Below, one piece after another: positions 7,861-17,200 of a stretch of DNA of 64,000 nucleotides. A program made the position numbers and the translations under genes. The notes beneath the pieces are model-generated. The model had not been told where the DNA came from. It did not search any database and worked only from the letters and a program-made list of their open reading frames with translations. Source of the DNA: Burkholderiaceae bacterium (GTDB taxonomy: Bacteria; Pseudomonadota; Gammaproteobacteria; Burkholderiales; Burkholderiaceae_E); NCBI GenBank assembly GCA_024637395.1, contig JAGXFG010000027.1:59711-123710 (forward strand). The letters run 5' to 3'. How positions within the stretch are numbered: position 1 is the stretch's first letter; each line of letters starts with the position of its first letter.

Positions 7861-10266
7861 GTGTCCAAATTCATAGTCAGGAAAGTAGCGGTGCTCGGCG
7901 CCGGCGTGATGGGCGCGCAGATTGCGGCGCACCTGGTCAACGCGAAAGTCGACGTGATGCTCTATGACCTGCCCGCCAAGGGCGATGGACCCAAGAGCGG
8001 GATCGCGATCAAGGCGATCGAGGGGCTGCGCAAGCTGAGTCCGGCACCGCTGGGGCATCCGGACCTCGCTGCCTGGATCAAGCCGGCGAACTACGACGAT
8101 GATCTCGAGGCCTTGCGGGGCTGCGACCTGATTATCGAGGCAATTGCCGAACGGATGGACTGGAAGCACGACCTCTATGCCAAGGTGGCGCCGTTCGTCG
8201 CGAGCCACGCGATTTTCGCGACCAACACCTCGGGGCTGTCGATCGCCGGCCTGTCCGAGGGCTTCGATGCCGCGGCCCGCGAGCGCTTCTGCGGCGTGCA
8301 CTTCTTCAATCCGCCGCGCTACATGCACCTGGTGGAGCTGATCGCCACCCCCGCGACCAGCCCGGAAATCATCGCTGACCTCGAGACCTTCCTGACCAGC
8401 GTGCTCGGCAAGGGCTGCGTGCGCGCCAAGGACACCCCCAACTTCATCGCCAACCGCGTCGGCACCTTCGGGATGCTGGCGACGATCTGCGAGGCCGAGA
8501 AATTCGGCCTGTCCTACGACGTGGTCGATGACCTGACCGGCGCCAAGCTGGGCCGCGCCAAGTCGGGCACTTTCCGCACGGCGGACATCGTCGGCATCGA
8601 CACCCTGGCGCACGTGATCGCGACCATGGAGAAGACCCTGACCGACGACCCGTTTGCCGCGGTCTACGCCACGCCGGCGGTGGTCAAGGCACTGGTCGAG
8701 AAAGGCGCGCTCGGCCAGAAGGCCGGAGCGGGCTTTTATCGCAAGGAAGGCAAGAACATTCTGCGGCTCGACCCGGCCAAGGGCGAGTACGTCCCCGCCG
8801 GCGCCAAGGCCGACGAGACCGTCGCGCGGATCCTCAAAATCAAGGACCCCGGCGAGCGGTTGGGCAAGCTGCGCGAGTCGAGCAATGTGCAGGCGCAGTT
8901 CGTGTGGGCGATCATCCGCGACAGCCTGCACTATGCCGCCGCAAAGCTCGAGGAGATCGCCGACAATGCGCGCGACCTCGACCATGCGCTGCGCTTCGGC
9001 TTCGGGCAGAAGGAAGGACCTTTCGAGATCTGGCAGCAGGCGGGCTGGAACCAGGTCGCCGGGTGGATTGCCGAGGACATCGCCTCCGGCAAGGCGCTTG
9101 CCAATGTCCCGCTGCCGGCCTGGGTGGTGAGCGGCGTGGTTGCCGAGCGCGGCGGCGTCCATCAGAGCGAGGGTTCATACTCGCCGGCGAGCAACAGTTT
9201 TGTCGGCCGCATCCAGCTGCCAGTCTACCGGCGCCAGGTATACCGGGCGCCGATTTACGGCGAAGACCTCTCGGCGGCGCAGGGCAAGACGCTCTTCGAG
9301 GACGATTCGATCCGGCTGTGGACGCTCGCCGAGCGCGGCCTCGACGAAGTCGTGATCGCATCGATCAGGACCAAGATGCACGCCATCGGGCCGGGCGTGA
9401 CCGCCGGACTGCTCAAGGGGCTCGAGCTCGCCGAGAGCGAGTACCAGGGCATGGTGGTCTGGTCGAGCGACGATCCGTTCTCAGTGGGCGCCGACCTGCA
9501 GGCGATGTTGCCGCTGTTCATGTCGGGCGGCGCCAAGGCGATCGGCCCCGAGGAGAAAAAACTCCAGGATGCGATGCTGCGACTGCGCTATGCGCAGGTG
9601 CCGACAGTGGCTGCGGTTTCCGGCATGGCGCTGGGCGGTGGTTGCGAGCTGGCGGTGCATTGCGCGCGCCGGGTCGCAAACATTGAGAGCTACATCGGGC
9701 TGGTCGAGGTCGGGGTCGGGCTCATCCCCGGCGGCGGCGGGCTCGCCTACGGTGCGCGCCGCGCGGCCGAGGAACAAGCGCTCGCTCCGGATGCCAACTT
9801 GCTGGAGTTCCTGAAGAAATATTTCATGGCCGCCGGCATGGCACAGGTCTCGAAGTCGGCGCTCGAGGCCCGGGCGATGGGCTACCTGCTGGCCGACGAC
9901 CAGATCGTCTTCAACCGCTACGAACTGCTCTACACGGCGGTGCGCGAAGCCAAGGCGATGTATGACGCCGGTTACCGGCCGCCACGGCGGGCGCGCTTCA
10001 AGGTCGCCGGACGCAGCGCCGCCTCGACCATCGAGATGCAGCTCGTCAACATGCGCGAAGGTGGCTTCATCTCGGCCCACGACTACCACCTCGGGCGCAC
10101 GATCGCCCAGGTGATGTGCGGTGGTGACGTCGAGTCCGGCTCGCTGGTCGACGAGGAGTGGATCATGACGCTCGAACGCGAGGCGTTCATGTCACTGCTC
10201 ACGCACCCGAAGACGCAGGAGCGGATCATGGGAATGATGCAGACCGGCAAGCCGGTTCGCAATTGA
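7861..10266 (+). CDS. 3-hydroxyacyl-CoA dehydrogenase / enoyl-CoA hydratase (FadN-type order)
   Basis: 801 residues from GTG at 7861, with GGAGG at 7850-7854. It is bifunctional in beta-oxidation: hydration of trans-2-enoyl-CoA and NAD-dependent oxidation of the 3-hydroxyacyl-CoA. The dehydrogenase comes first (Rossmann motif VLGAGVMGAQIAAH, residues ~10-23; catalytic His in GVHFFNPPRYMHLVEL; NFIANRVG linker region). The crotonase domain is at the C-terminal end, with oxyanion-hole GMALGGGCEL and two acidic catalytic residues, Glu596 and Glu616 (in GLVEVGVGLIPGGGG), spaced 20 apart as in rat crotonase. This dehydrogenase-then-hydratase order is that of Bacillus FadN rather than E. coli FadB. 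The thiolase gene follows 11 bp later, so the two probably work as a pair. Confidence 0.92.
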   Translation: MSKFIVRKVAVLGAGVMGAQIAAHLVNAKVDVMLYDLPAKGDGPKSGIAIKAIEGLRKLSPAPLGHPDLAAWIKPANYDDDLEALRGCDLIIEAIAERMDWKHDLYAKVAPFVASHAIFATNTSGLSIAGLSEGFDAAARERFCGVHFFNPPRYMHLVELIATPATSPEIIADLETFLTSVLGKGCVRAKDTPNFIANRVGTFGMLATICEAEKFGLSYDVVDDLTGAKLGRAKSGTFRTADIVGIDTLAHVIATMEKTLTDDPFAAVYATPAVVKALVEKGALGQKAGAGFYRKEGKNILRLDPAKGEYVPAGAKADETVARILKIKDPGERLGKLRESSNVQAQFVWAIIRDSLHYAAAKLEEIADNARDLDHALRFGFGQKEGPFEIWQQAGWNQVAGWIAEDIASGKALANVPLPAWVVSGVVAERGGVHQSEGSYSPASNSFVGRIQLPVYRRQVYRAPIYGEDLSAAQGKTLFEDDSIRLWTLAERGLDEVVIASIRTKMHAIGPGVTAGLLKGLELAESEYQGMVVWSSDDPFSVGADLQAMLPLFMSGGAKAIGPEEKKLQDAMLRLRYAQVPTVAAVSGMALGGGCELAVHCARRVANIESYIGLVEVGVGLIPGGGGLAYGARRAAEEQALAPDANLLEFLKKYFMAAGMAQVSKSALEARAMGYLLADDQIVFNRYELLYTAVREAKAMYDAGYRPPRRARFKVAGRSAASTIEMQLVNMREGGFISAHDYHLGRTIAQVMCGGDVESGSLVDEEWIMTLEREAFMSLLTHPKTQERIMGMMQTGKPVRN

Positions 10267-10277
10267 GGAGAGCGACT

Positions 10278-11477
10278 ATGAGCAAACAACTGCAAGATGC
10301 CTACATCGTCGCCGCCACCCGCACGCCGATCGGCAAGGCCCCCAAGGGGGTGCTGCGCAACGTTCGGCCGGACGACCTGCTGGTGCACGCGATCGGCAAT
10401 GCAATGAAGCAGGTTCCGACGTTCGATCCGGCGCTCATCGAGGACGCGATCATCGGCTGCGCGATGCCCGAGGGCGAGCAGGGCCTGAATGTCGCGCGCA
10501 TCGCGGTGCTGCTGGCCGGGCTGCCCGACACTATCGCCGGGGTCACGGTCAACCGCTTCTGTGCTTCGGGGCTGACCGCGATCGCGATGGCCGCCGACCG
10601 CATCCGGGTCGGCGAGGCCGACGCCATAATCGCCGGCGGCTGCGAATCGATGAGCATGGTGCCGATGGGCGGCAACAAGCCCTCGATCAACCCGCGCGTG
10701 TTCGCGGGTGACGAAAACATCGGCATCGCCTATGGGATGGGGCTGACCGCCGAATTGGTGGCCAAGAAGTGGAAGGTGAGCCGCGAAGCCCAGGACGAGT
10801 TTGCACTGGCCTCGCACACCAAGGCGATCGCGGCCCAGCAGGCGGGTCACTTCGCCGCCGAGATCAGCCCCTACGAAGTGCTCGAGAAGTTTCCCGATCT
10901 TGCCAGCGGCAAGGTCGCCGAGAATCGTCGCCTGGTCGAACTTGACGAAGGGCCGCGGGCGGATTCGAACGCCGCTGCGCTGGCGAAATTGCGCGCGGTG
11001 TTCGCCGTCAAGGGCAGTGTCACGGCGGCCAACAGCTCCCAGACCTCGGATGGGGCCGGCGCATTGCTGGTGGTGAGCGAGCGCATGCTCAAGCAGTTCA
11101 ACCTGACGCCGCTGGCGCGCTTCGTCTCGTTCGCGGTCCGCGGCGTGCCGCCCGAGATCATGGGCATCGGCCCCAAGGAGGCCATTCCCGCGGCGCTCAG
11201 GAACGCCGGTCTCAAGCAGGAAGATCTGGGCTGGATCGAGTTGAACGAGGCCTTCGCCGCGCAGTCGCTGGCGGTGATCGGCGATCTCGGGCTCAACCCC
11301 GACGTGGTCAACCCGATGGGGGGTGCGATCGCGCTCGGTCATCCTCTGGGCGCGACCGGGGCGATCCGCGCGGCGACGCTGCTCTACGGCATGAAGCGCC
11401 AGCAGCTCAAGTACGGCATGGTCACGATGTGCGTCGGCACCGGCATGGGTGCGGCCGGCATCTTCGAGCTCATGTAG
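10278..11477 (+). CDS. Acetyl-CoA C-acyltransferase (3-ketoacyl-CoA thiolase)
   Basis: 399 residues from ATG at 10278, preceded by GAGGAG; an upstream in-frame ATG inside the previous gene is rejected. It catalyses thiolytic cleavage of 3-ketoacyl-CoA to acetyl-CoA and a shortened acyl-CoA, the last step of the cycle. The catalytic residues are all present: nucleophile Cys95 in NRFCASGL, His355 in GGAIALGHPLGATG, and Cys385 in MCVGTGMG. GGCESMSMVPMG and NEAFAAQ are further thiolase signatures. The pairing with the upstream dehydrogenase/hydratase makes a degradative FadA-type role more likely than a biosynthetic acetoacetyl-CoA thiolase. Confidence 0.93.
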   Translation: MSKQLQDAYIVAATRTPIGKAPKGVLRNVRPDDLLVHAIGNAMKQVPTFDPALIEDAIIGCAMPEGEQGLNVARIAVLLAGLPDTIAGVTVNRFCASGLTAIAMAADRIRVGEADAIIAGGCESMSMVPMGGNKPSINPRVFAGDENIGIAYGMGLTAELVAKKWKVSREAQDEFALASHTKAIAAQQAGHFAAEISPYEVLEKFPDLASGKVAENRRLVELDEGPRADSNAAALAKLRAVFAVKGSVTAANSSQTSDGAGALLVVSERMLKQFNLTPLARFVSFAVRGVPPEIMGIGPKEAIPAALRNAGLKQEDLGWIELNEAFAAQSLAVIGDLGLNPDVVNPMGGAIALGHPLGATGAIRAATLLYGMKRQQLKYGMVTMCVGTGMGAAGIFELM

Positions 11478-11482
11478 GCGAG

Positions 11483-12401
<919 letters not shown>

Positions 12402-12415
<14 letters not shown>

Positions 12416-13163
12416 CGAACGAGACGGTGCGGTGCTGGTGCTGCGCTTCGAGCGCCTCGAGCGCAAAAACGCACTCACCGCACAGATGTACGCTGATCTT
12501 GCCGACGCTCTTGAGCAGGCGGCATCCGATCCGCAGACTCGGGTGGTGGTGGTCGCCGGCGACGAGAGCGTCTTTACCGCCGGCAATGATCTCGGTGATT
12601 TCCTGGCTAATCCGCCGCATGACCCCGACGCGCCGGTGTTCCGTTTCCTGCGCCAGCTCGCGTCCTTTCCCAAGCCGCTGATCGCGGCAGTTTGCGGGCC
12701 GGCGGTTGGCGTCGGCACGACCTTGCTGCTGCATTGCGACCTGGTCTACGCGGGCGACAACGCGCAGTTCATCCTGCCGTTCGTCAATCTCGGAGTCTGT
12801 CCCGAAGCGGCGTCGACGGTCCTGCTGCCGGCACTGGCCGGCTACCTGCGCGCCTCTGAAAAGCTGTTGCTCGGCGAGCCCTTCGATGCTGCCGAAGCCC
12901 GCGAAATGGGGCTCGTCAATCGGGTGATGGCGCCCGAGGAAGTCGAGCCTTTTGCCCGCGCCCAGGCTGCCAAGATGGCGGCCAAACCCCTCGCTTCGGT
13001 GCTCGAGACCAAGCGCCTGATGAAGCGCCCCGTGCAGTCTCTGATCGCCGAGACCATGGCCGAGGAAGGCGCGGTATTCAGCCGGATGCTAACCGAGCCG
13101 GCGGCGCGCGAGGCCTTCATGGCGTTCATGCAAAAGCGCAAACCGGACTTCTCGCAGCTCTGA
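12402..13163 (+). CDS. Enoyl-CoA hydratase/isomerase family protein, probably delta3,delta2-enoyl-CoA isomerase type
   Basis: 253 residues from ATG at 12402 (GGAGA at 12391). The crotonase fold is clear: FERLERKNALTAQMY, TAGNDLGDF, PLIAAVCGPAVGVGTTLLLHCDLVYA, PFVNLGVCPEAAST. The position equivalent to crotonase Glu144 is not acidic (VGVGTTLLL). Glu135 in CPEAAS falls where monofunctional delta3,delta2-enoyl-CoA isomerases have their single catalytic Glu (SPEGCSS in eukaryotic homologues). An isomerase role is therefore more likely than hydration, letting the pathway handle unsaturated fatty acids with odd-numbered double bonds. It is the last gene of the operon. Family certain; reaction inferred. 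Confidence 0.82.
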
Positions 13164-13190
13164 GTTTCGGCTGTGGCGGCGGAGTGCGTT

Positions 13191-13206
13191 CCCGGCCTTA
13201 TCCGGG
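13191..13206. terminator. Small hairpin between convergent genes
   Basis: CCCGG (13191-13195) pairs with CCGGG (13202-13206) across a six-base loop. A wider stem, GGCGGCG (13175-13181) with CGCCGCC (13224-13230), encloses it. It lies between the isomerase-like gene and the convergent nitronate monooxygenase gene and could act in both directions; there is no T-run. Confidence 0.35.
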
Positions 13207-13220
13207 CCTTCGTCACCCGG

Positions 13221-14177
13221 TTACGCCGCCGCCACGCGCCGTTGCGCGTCGCGGTACTGGCCAATCAGCGCCGCGACATAGCTCGCAACCGGGGCCACTT
13301 CGTGAATTGCCCCGATCCCCTGGCCAGCCCCCCAGATGTCTCGCCAGGCCTTGGCGCCAGCGCCCGAGCCGAAGTTCATCTTGCTCGGATCGCTCTCGGG
13401 CAGATGGTCGGGATCGAGCCCGGCGTTGACGACCGAAGGGCGCAGGTAATTGCCGTGGACTCCGGTGAAGAGGTTGGTGTTGATGATGTCCTCGGCGGCG
13501 CAACCGACGATCGCCTGCTTGTAGGCTTCGGCGGCGTTGGCTTCCCTGGTGGCGATGAAGGGCGAACCGATGTAGGCGAAGTCGGCGCCCAGCGCCCGGG
13601 CCGCGAGCACCGCGCCGCCAGTGGCGATCGAGCCGGCCAGTGCCAGCGGACCGTCGAACCATTGGCGGGTTTCCTCGACCAGCGCAAACGGCGAGATCGT
13701 GCCGGCGTGGCCACCCGCCCCGGTGGCCACCAGGATCAGTCCGTCGGCGCCTTTATCGATCGCCTTGTGGGCGAACTTCTGGTCGATCACGTCGTGCAGC
13801 ACCACGCCGCCGTAGGAGTGGACCGCGTCGTTGAGATCGGTCCGCGCGCCCAGCGACGTGATCACGATCGGCACCTGGTGCTTTACGCACAGCTCCAGGT
13901 CGTGCTCGAGCCGGTCGTTGGACTTGTGCACGATCTGGTTGACCGCGAACGGCGCCGCCGGCTGGTCGGGGTGCTCTCGGTCCCAGGCCGCGAGTTCGGC
14001 GGTGATGCGAATCAGCCATTGCTCGAGCACCTCGGCCGGTCGCGCGTTGAGTGCCGGGAACGAGCCGACCACGCCAGCCTTGCATTGCGCGATCACCAGG
14101 TCAGGATTTGAGATGATGAACAGCGGCGCGGCGATCACCGGGATGCTCAGGCGGTTTGCCAGTTCCTTGAGATTCAT
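13221..14177 (-). CDS. Nitronate monooxygenase / 2-nitropropane dioxygenase family flavoprotein
   Basis: 318 residues from ATG at 14177 (MNLKELANRL); an in-frame TTG four codons upstream is possible but less likely. The FMN-binding TIM-barrel signatures of the NMO family are visible: PVIAAPLFIISNPDLV at the N-terminus, FAVNQIVHKSN, SLGARTDLN, the glycine-rich ATGAGGHAG that holds the phosphate, LAGSIATGGAV and ALGADFAYIGSPFIAT. Such enzymes oxidise alkyl nitronates or propionate 3-nitronate; many relatives have other flavin-dependent roles. The gene faces the beta-oxidation operon and diverges from an SGNH hydrolase. Physiological substrate unknown. Confidence 0.85.
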   Translation of the reverse strand: MNLKELANRLSIPVIAAPLFIISNPDLVIAQCKAGVVGSFPALNARPAEVLEQWLIRITAELAAWDREHPDQPAAPFAVNQIVHKSNDRLEHDLELCVKHQVPIVITSLGARTDLNDAVHSYGGVVLHDVIDQKFAHKAIDKGADGLILVATGAGGHAGTISPFALVEETRQWFDGPLALAGSIATGGAVLAARALGADFAYIGSPFIATREANAAEAYKQAIVGCAAEDIINTNLFTGVHGNYLRPSVVNAGLDPDHLPESDPSKMNFGSGAGAKAWRDIWGAGQGIGAIHEVAPVASYVAALIGQYRDAQRRVAAA

Positions 14178-14226
14178 GGTCGGTTCCAATTGAAGTCAGC
14201 GAAGAATACTACTGCCGCGGAGATTC

Positions 14227-14943
14227 ATGATCGATGAACTGATTGCACTGGCGCTGGCGCCACTGCTGTTGGCCCAGGGGCGCCGGGCGCGGCGGCTGGC
14301 ACAACGCCTGCCCGAGGCGGCGGGCGCGCGCACCGGGAACTGCGGCAGCGGCGGCGCTGCGCTGCGGGTTCTGCTGGTCGGCGATTCGGCGGTCGCCGGT
14401 GTCGGCGTCGCGACCCAGGAAGAGGCGCTGGCCGGGCAACTGGCGCTGGCACTTCACGCCGCCCTGCCGGGCACCGTCATCGAGTGGCGGGTAGTGGCGC
14501 GCTCGGGCGTGACCACCCGCGAGGCGCTGGCGATGATCTCTGCCGAGGAATCGGCGCCCTTCGATGTCGCCGTGATCGCGCTCGGTGTCAACGACGTGAC
14601 CAGCCTGGTGAGGATCTCTTCGTGGTTGTCGGCCATGGAACTGCTGCTCGGGCAGTTGCGATTGCGCTGGGGCGCGCCCGCGGTGTGGCTCTCCGGCCTG
14701 CCGCCGATGCATCGTTTCCCGCTGTTGCCCCAGCCGCTGCGCTGGTACCTGGGCCGCCGGGCCAGGAGCTTCAGCAGCGCGCTGGGCTCCTGGGCCTCGC
14801 AGCGGGCTCGCCTGCACTACGTGCCCTTGCCCGACAGCACCGATCCGGCGCTGATCGCCAGCGACGGATTCCATCCCGGCCCGGGGGCGTGCGTGATCTG
14901 GGCGCAGGCACTGGCGCGGGACATCGGCGCTCACCAGGGTTGA
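14227..14943 (+). CDS. SGNH/GDSL-family hydrolase
   Basis: 238 residues. Block I is LLVGDSAVAGVG with nucleophile Ser54, block III is ALGVNDVT with Asn122, and block V is DGFHPG with the Asp213-His216 pair; together these give the full catalytic set of SGNH esterases and lipases. The first ~45 residues hold a hydrophobic patch and a basic segment (QGRRARRLAQRLPE), so it could be membrane-anchored or cytoplasmic; no clean signal peptide is seen. Substrate unknown. It starts 49 bp from the divergent nitronate monooxygenase gene and converges on kup. Confidence 0.82.
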   Translation: MIDELIALALAPLLLAQGRRARRLAQRLPEAAGARTGNCGSGGAALRVLLVGDSAVAGVGVATQEEALAGQLALALHAALPGTVIEWRVVARSGVTTREALAMISAEESAPFDVAVIALGVNDVTSLVRISSWLSAMELLLGQLRLRWGAPAVWLSGLPPMHRFPLLPQPLRWYLGRRARSFSSALGSWASQRARLHYVPLPDSTDPALIASDGFHPGPGACVIWAQALARDIGAHQG

Positions 14944-14973
14944 CCGCGCTGCGCCGCCGCCGGCGACCGGTAC

Positions 14974-16908
14974 TCAGATGCCGACCTGCAATCCCACAGT
15001 CATCGTTTGGTCGCTCGGAATATGGTAATCGGCGGTGGCGTCCTGGGTGTTTCTGGCCATGAACTCGAAGATCTTGTCACGCCATATCGCCATGCCGTGA
15101 AGTTTGCGACCGGCGAGCAGGTCTACTTGCCCGATCATGTAGTGGATTTCATCCATTTCCAGCGGCAATCCAAGCTCCGCGCAGGCGTGCAGGTCAGACG
15201 GGATGTTGGGCGACTGCATGAATCCGTAGCGCAGCACGACGCGATAGAAGCCGGAGTCCATTTCGGTAAGTTCGATTCGTGCATCGCCGCTGATTCTGGG
15301 AACCGGTTCGATGACCACCGTCACGACCAGTACGCGCTCATACAGAACTCCGGCGTGACGCACCAGTTGCTGCAGCGAGGGTGGGGTTTGCTCCAGGCGT
15401 CCGGTAAAGAAGACGGATGCACCTGGAATGCGGGGAATCTCCTCGGCGTTGATCATGCCGATGAAAGTCTCCAGGTTTGGCATCTTGTTGGTGAGTTCCC
15501 GGGAGAGGATGCCCGTGCCGCGGCGCCAGGTGGTCATCAGGGTAAAGAGCAGGATTCCGATCAGGACCGGCAACCAGCCGCCATCGGGAATCTTGAGCAG
15601 GTTCGACCCCAGGAAGGTCAGGTCGATCGCGAGGAAGGTCACCAGGAAGGTTAGCGCCGCCGCCAGGCTCCAGCCGCCCCGTTCACGAGCCACGTTGAAC
15701 GCCAGGATGGTAGTGATGGCCATGGTCGAATTGACTGCCACCCCGTACGCCGCTGCCAGGTTGCCCGAAGAGCGAAAGGCGAGCACCAGCCCGATTGCGG
15801 CGACCATCAGTATCCAGTTGACGGCCGGCATATAGATCTGCCCGCGGGCATGCTCTGAAGTCTGCTCGACCCGCAGCCGCGGCAACTGGCCAAGCTGGAT
15901 CGCCTGCCGGGTCATCGAGAAGGCGCCGGTGATCACCGCCTGTGAAGCGATGCAGGTCGCGGAGGTGGCCAGCAGGATCAGCGGGTAGAGCGCCCAGTCC
16001 GGTGCGAGATGATAGAAGGGGTGGACGCTCTTGGAGGGCTCGGCGATCATCATCGCGCCCTGCCCGAAATAGTTGATCAGCAACGACGGCAGCACGAACA
16101 TGAACCAGACCTGGCGAATCGGCCGGCGCCCGAAGTGCCCGAGGTCGGCATAGAGGGCTTCCCCGCCGGTGGTGACCAGGAACACCGCGTAGAGCACGAA
16201 GTAGCCGGTCCAACCGTTCTCGACGAAGAACCGGACCGCGTAGATCGGGTTGATTGCCAGCAGGACCTCGGGCGCGAGGAGAATGCCGCGAATGCCGAGC
16301 AGCGCGAGCACTACGAACCAGACCAGCGTCAGCGGCCCGAAGATTGCGCCCACCGCCGCGGTGCCGTGGCGCTGGACAGCAAAGAGCCCGATCAGGATCA
16401 CGACGGTGATTGGCACCACGTAGTCGTGCAGCGCTGGCGCGGCCAGCTGCAATCCTTCGACGGCGCTCAGCACCGAGATCGCGGGCGTGATCATCGCGCC
16501 GCCGTAGAGCATCGAGGCGCCGAGTACTCCCAGCAGGATCAGCAAACGCCGCTGCCAGCGCGGATGATCGCGATCTGCGCGCAACAGCGCCAACAGCGCG
16601 AATGTCCCGCCTTCGCCGCGATTGTCGGCCCGCAGCACATAGACCATGTACTTGAGCGAGATCACCAGCAGCAGCGTCCAGAAAATCAGCGAGAGAATGC
16701 CCAGGACGTTGCCGGGTGTCGCTGGAATCGGATTCTTGCCCGCGAAACATTCGCGCAGCGCGTAAATCGGGCTGGTGCCGATGTCGCCATAGACGACGCC
16801 CAGCACGCCGATCGCGAGCACCGCGAACGAGCCGCTGTGCGGGGTTGCAGTGGGGGCGCGCCTTTGGGCCTCGTCCTGCGCGTTGCGTCCTTCCTTTTCG
16901 GTGGACAT
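14974..16908 (-). CDS. kup: Low-affinity potassium uptake protein Kup
   Basis: 644 residues from ATG at 16908 (MSTEKEGRN), which has AGGGA just upstream; the open frame extends 50 codons further without a start signal and is not used. It is a proton-coupled K+ symporter in the inner membrane. The family signature GVVYGDIGTSPIYALRE sits after a short hydrophilic N-terminus, followed by 12 hydrophobic helices (for example YGGAMITPAISVLSAVEG, LYADLGHFGRRPI, NYFGQGAM). The ~140-residue cytoplasmic C-terminal domain ends in SDQTMTVGLQVGI. Length fits the family (about 620-640). It is a single gene, divergent from the large activase-like gene and convergent with the SGNH hydrolase. Confidence 0.95.
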   Translation of the reverse strand: MSTEKEGRNAQDEAQRRAPTATPHSGSFAVLAIGVLGVVYGDIGTSPIYALRECFAGKNPIPATPGNVLGILSLIFWTLLLVISLKYMVYVLRADNRGEGGTFALLALLRADRDHPRWQRRLLILLGVLGASMLYGGAMITPAISVLSAVEGLQLAAPALHDYVVPITVVILIGLFAVQRHGTAAVGAIFGPLTLVWFVVLALLGIRGILLAPEVLLAINPIYAVRFFVENGWTGYFVLYAVFLVTTGGEALYADLGHFGRRPIRQVWFMFVLPSLLINYFGQGAMMIAEPSKSVHPFYHLAPDWALYPLILLATSATCIASQAVITGAFSMTRQAIQLGQLPRLRVEQTSEHARGQIYMPAVNWILMVAAIGLVLAFRSSGNLAAAYGVAVNSTMAITTILAFNVARERGGWSLAAALTFLVTFLAIDLTFLGSNLLKIPDGGWLPVLIGILLFTLMTTWRRGTGILSRELTNKMPNLETFIGMINAEEIPRIPGASVFFTGRLEQTPPSLQQLVRHAGVLYERVLVVTVVIEPVPRISGDARIELTEMDSGFYRVVLRYGFMQSPNIPSDLHACAELGLPLEMDEIHYMIGQVDLLAGRKLHGMAIWRDKIFEFMARNTQDATADYHIPSDQTMTVGLQVGI

Positions 16909-17149
16909 CGTTATCCCTGTTTTGCGCAGCAGCGAGATCATTTCAAGCCATGGCGCAGGTGATACTACCGACGACCCTTGGCAAACGCCAGCCTCCGGTC
17001 GAGGCGACTGTTGCCCCGCTTTCGGGTTCAACGCCTCTGGAAACGCTGCTGTTGCCATTGAGGATGACGGCGACGCTCATTCATCCCGGGCTTGCGCAGC
17101 GGATTGCCCACGGTCTGGGGACGCCGTACCATGGCTGTGGGCTGGCAAC

Positions 17150-17178
17150 TTGCTTTGGGTTTTACCGAACGGAATAAA
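17150..17178 (+). promoter_or_regulatory. Possible promoter of the giant activase-like gene
   Basis: TTGCTT (17150-17155), a 17-bp spacer and AATAAA (17173-17178) lie in the more AT-rich stretch before the ATG at 17201. The 16909-17200 spacer otherwise holds nothing recognisable; no FNR-type TTGAT-N4-ATCAA site is seen. Confidence 0.3.
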
Positions 17179-17200
17179 TTCACCGTCGAGGCCCGGAATC

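Noticed and set aside
16850..17200. Extension of the activase-like protein to a start inside kup
   Set aside because: The extra 117 residues overlap the divergent kup start and show no family similarity; ATG at 17201 has a ribosome-binding site.
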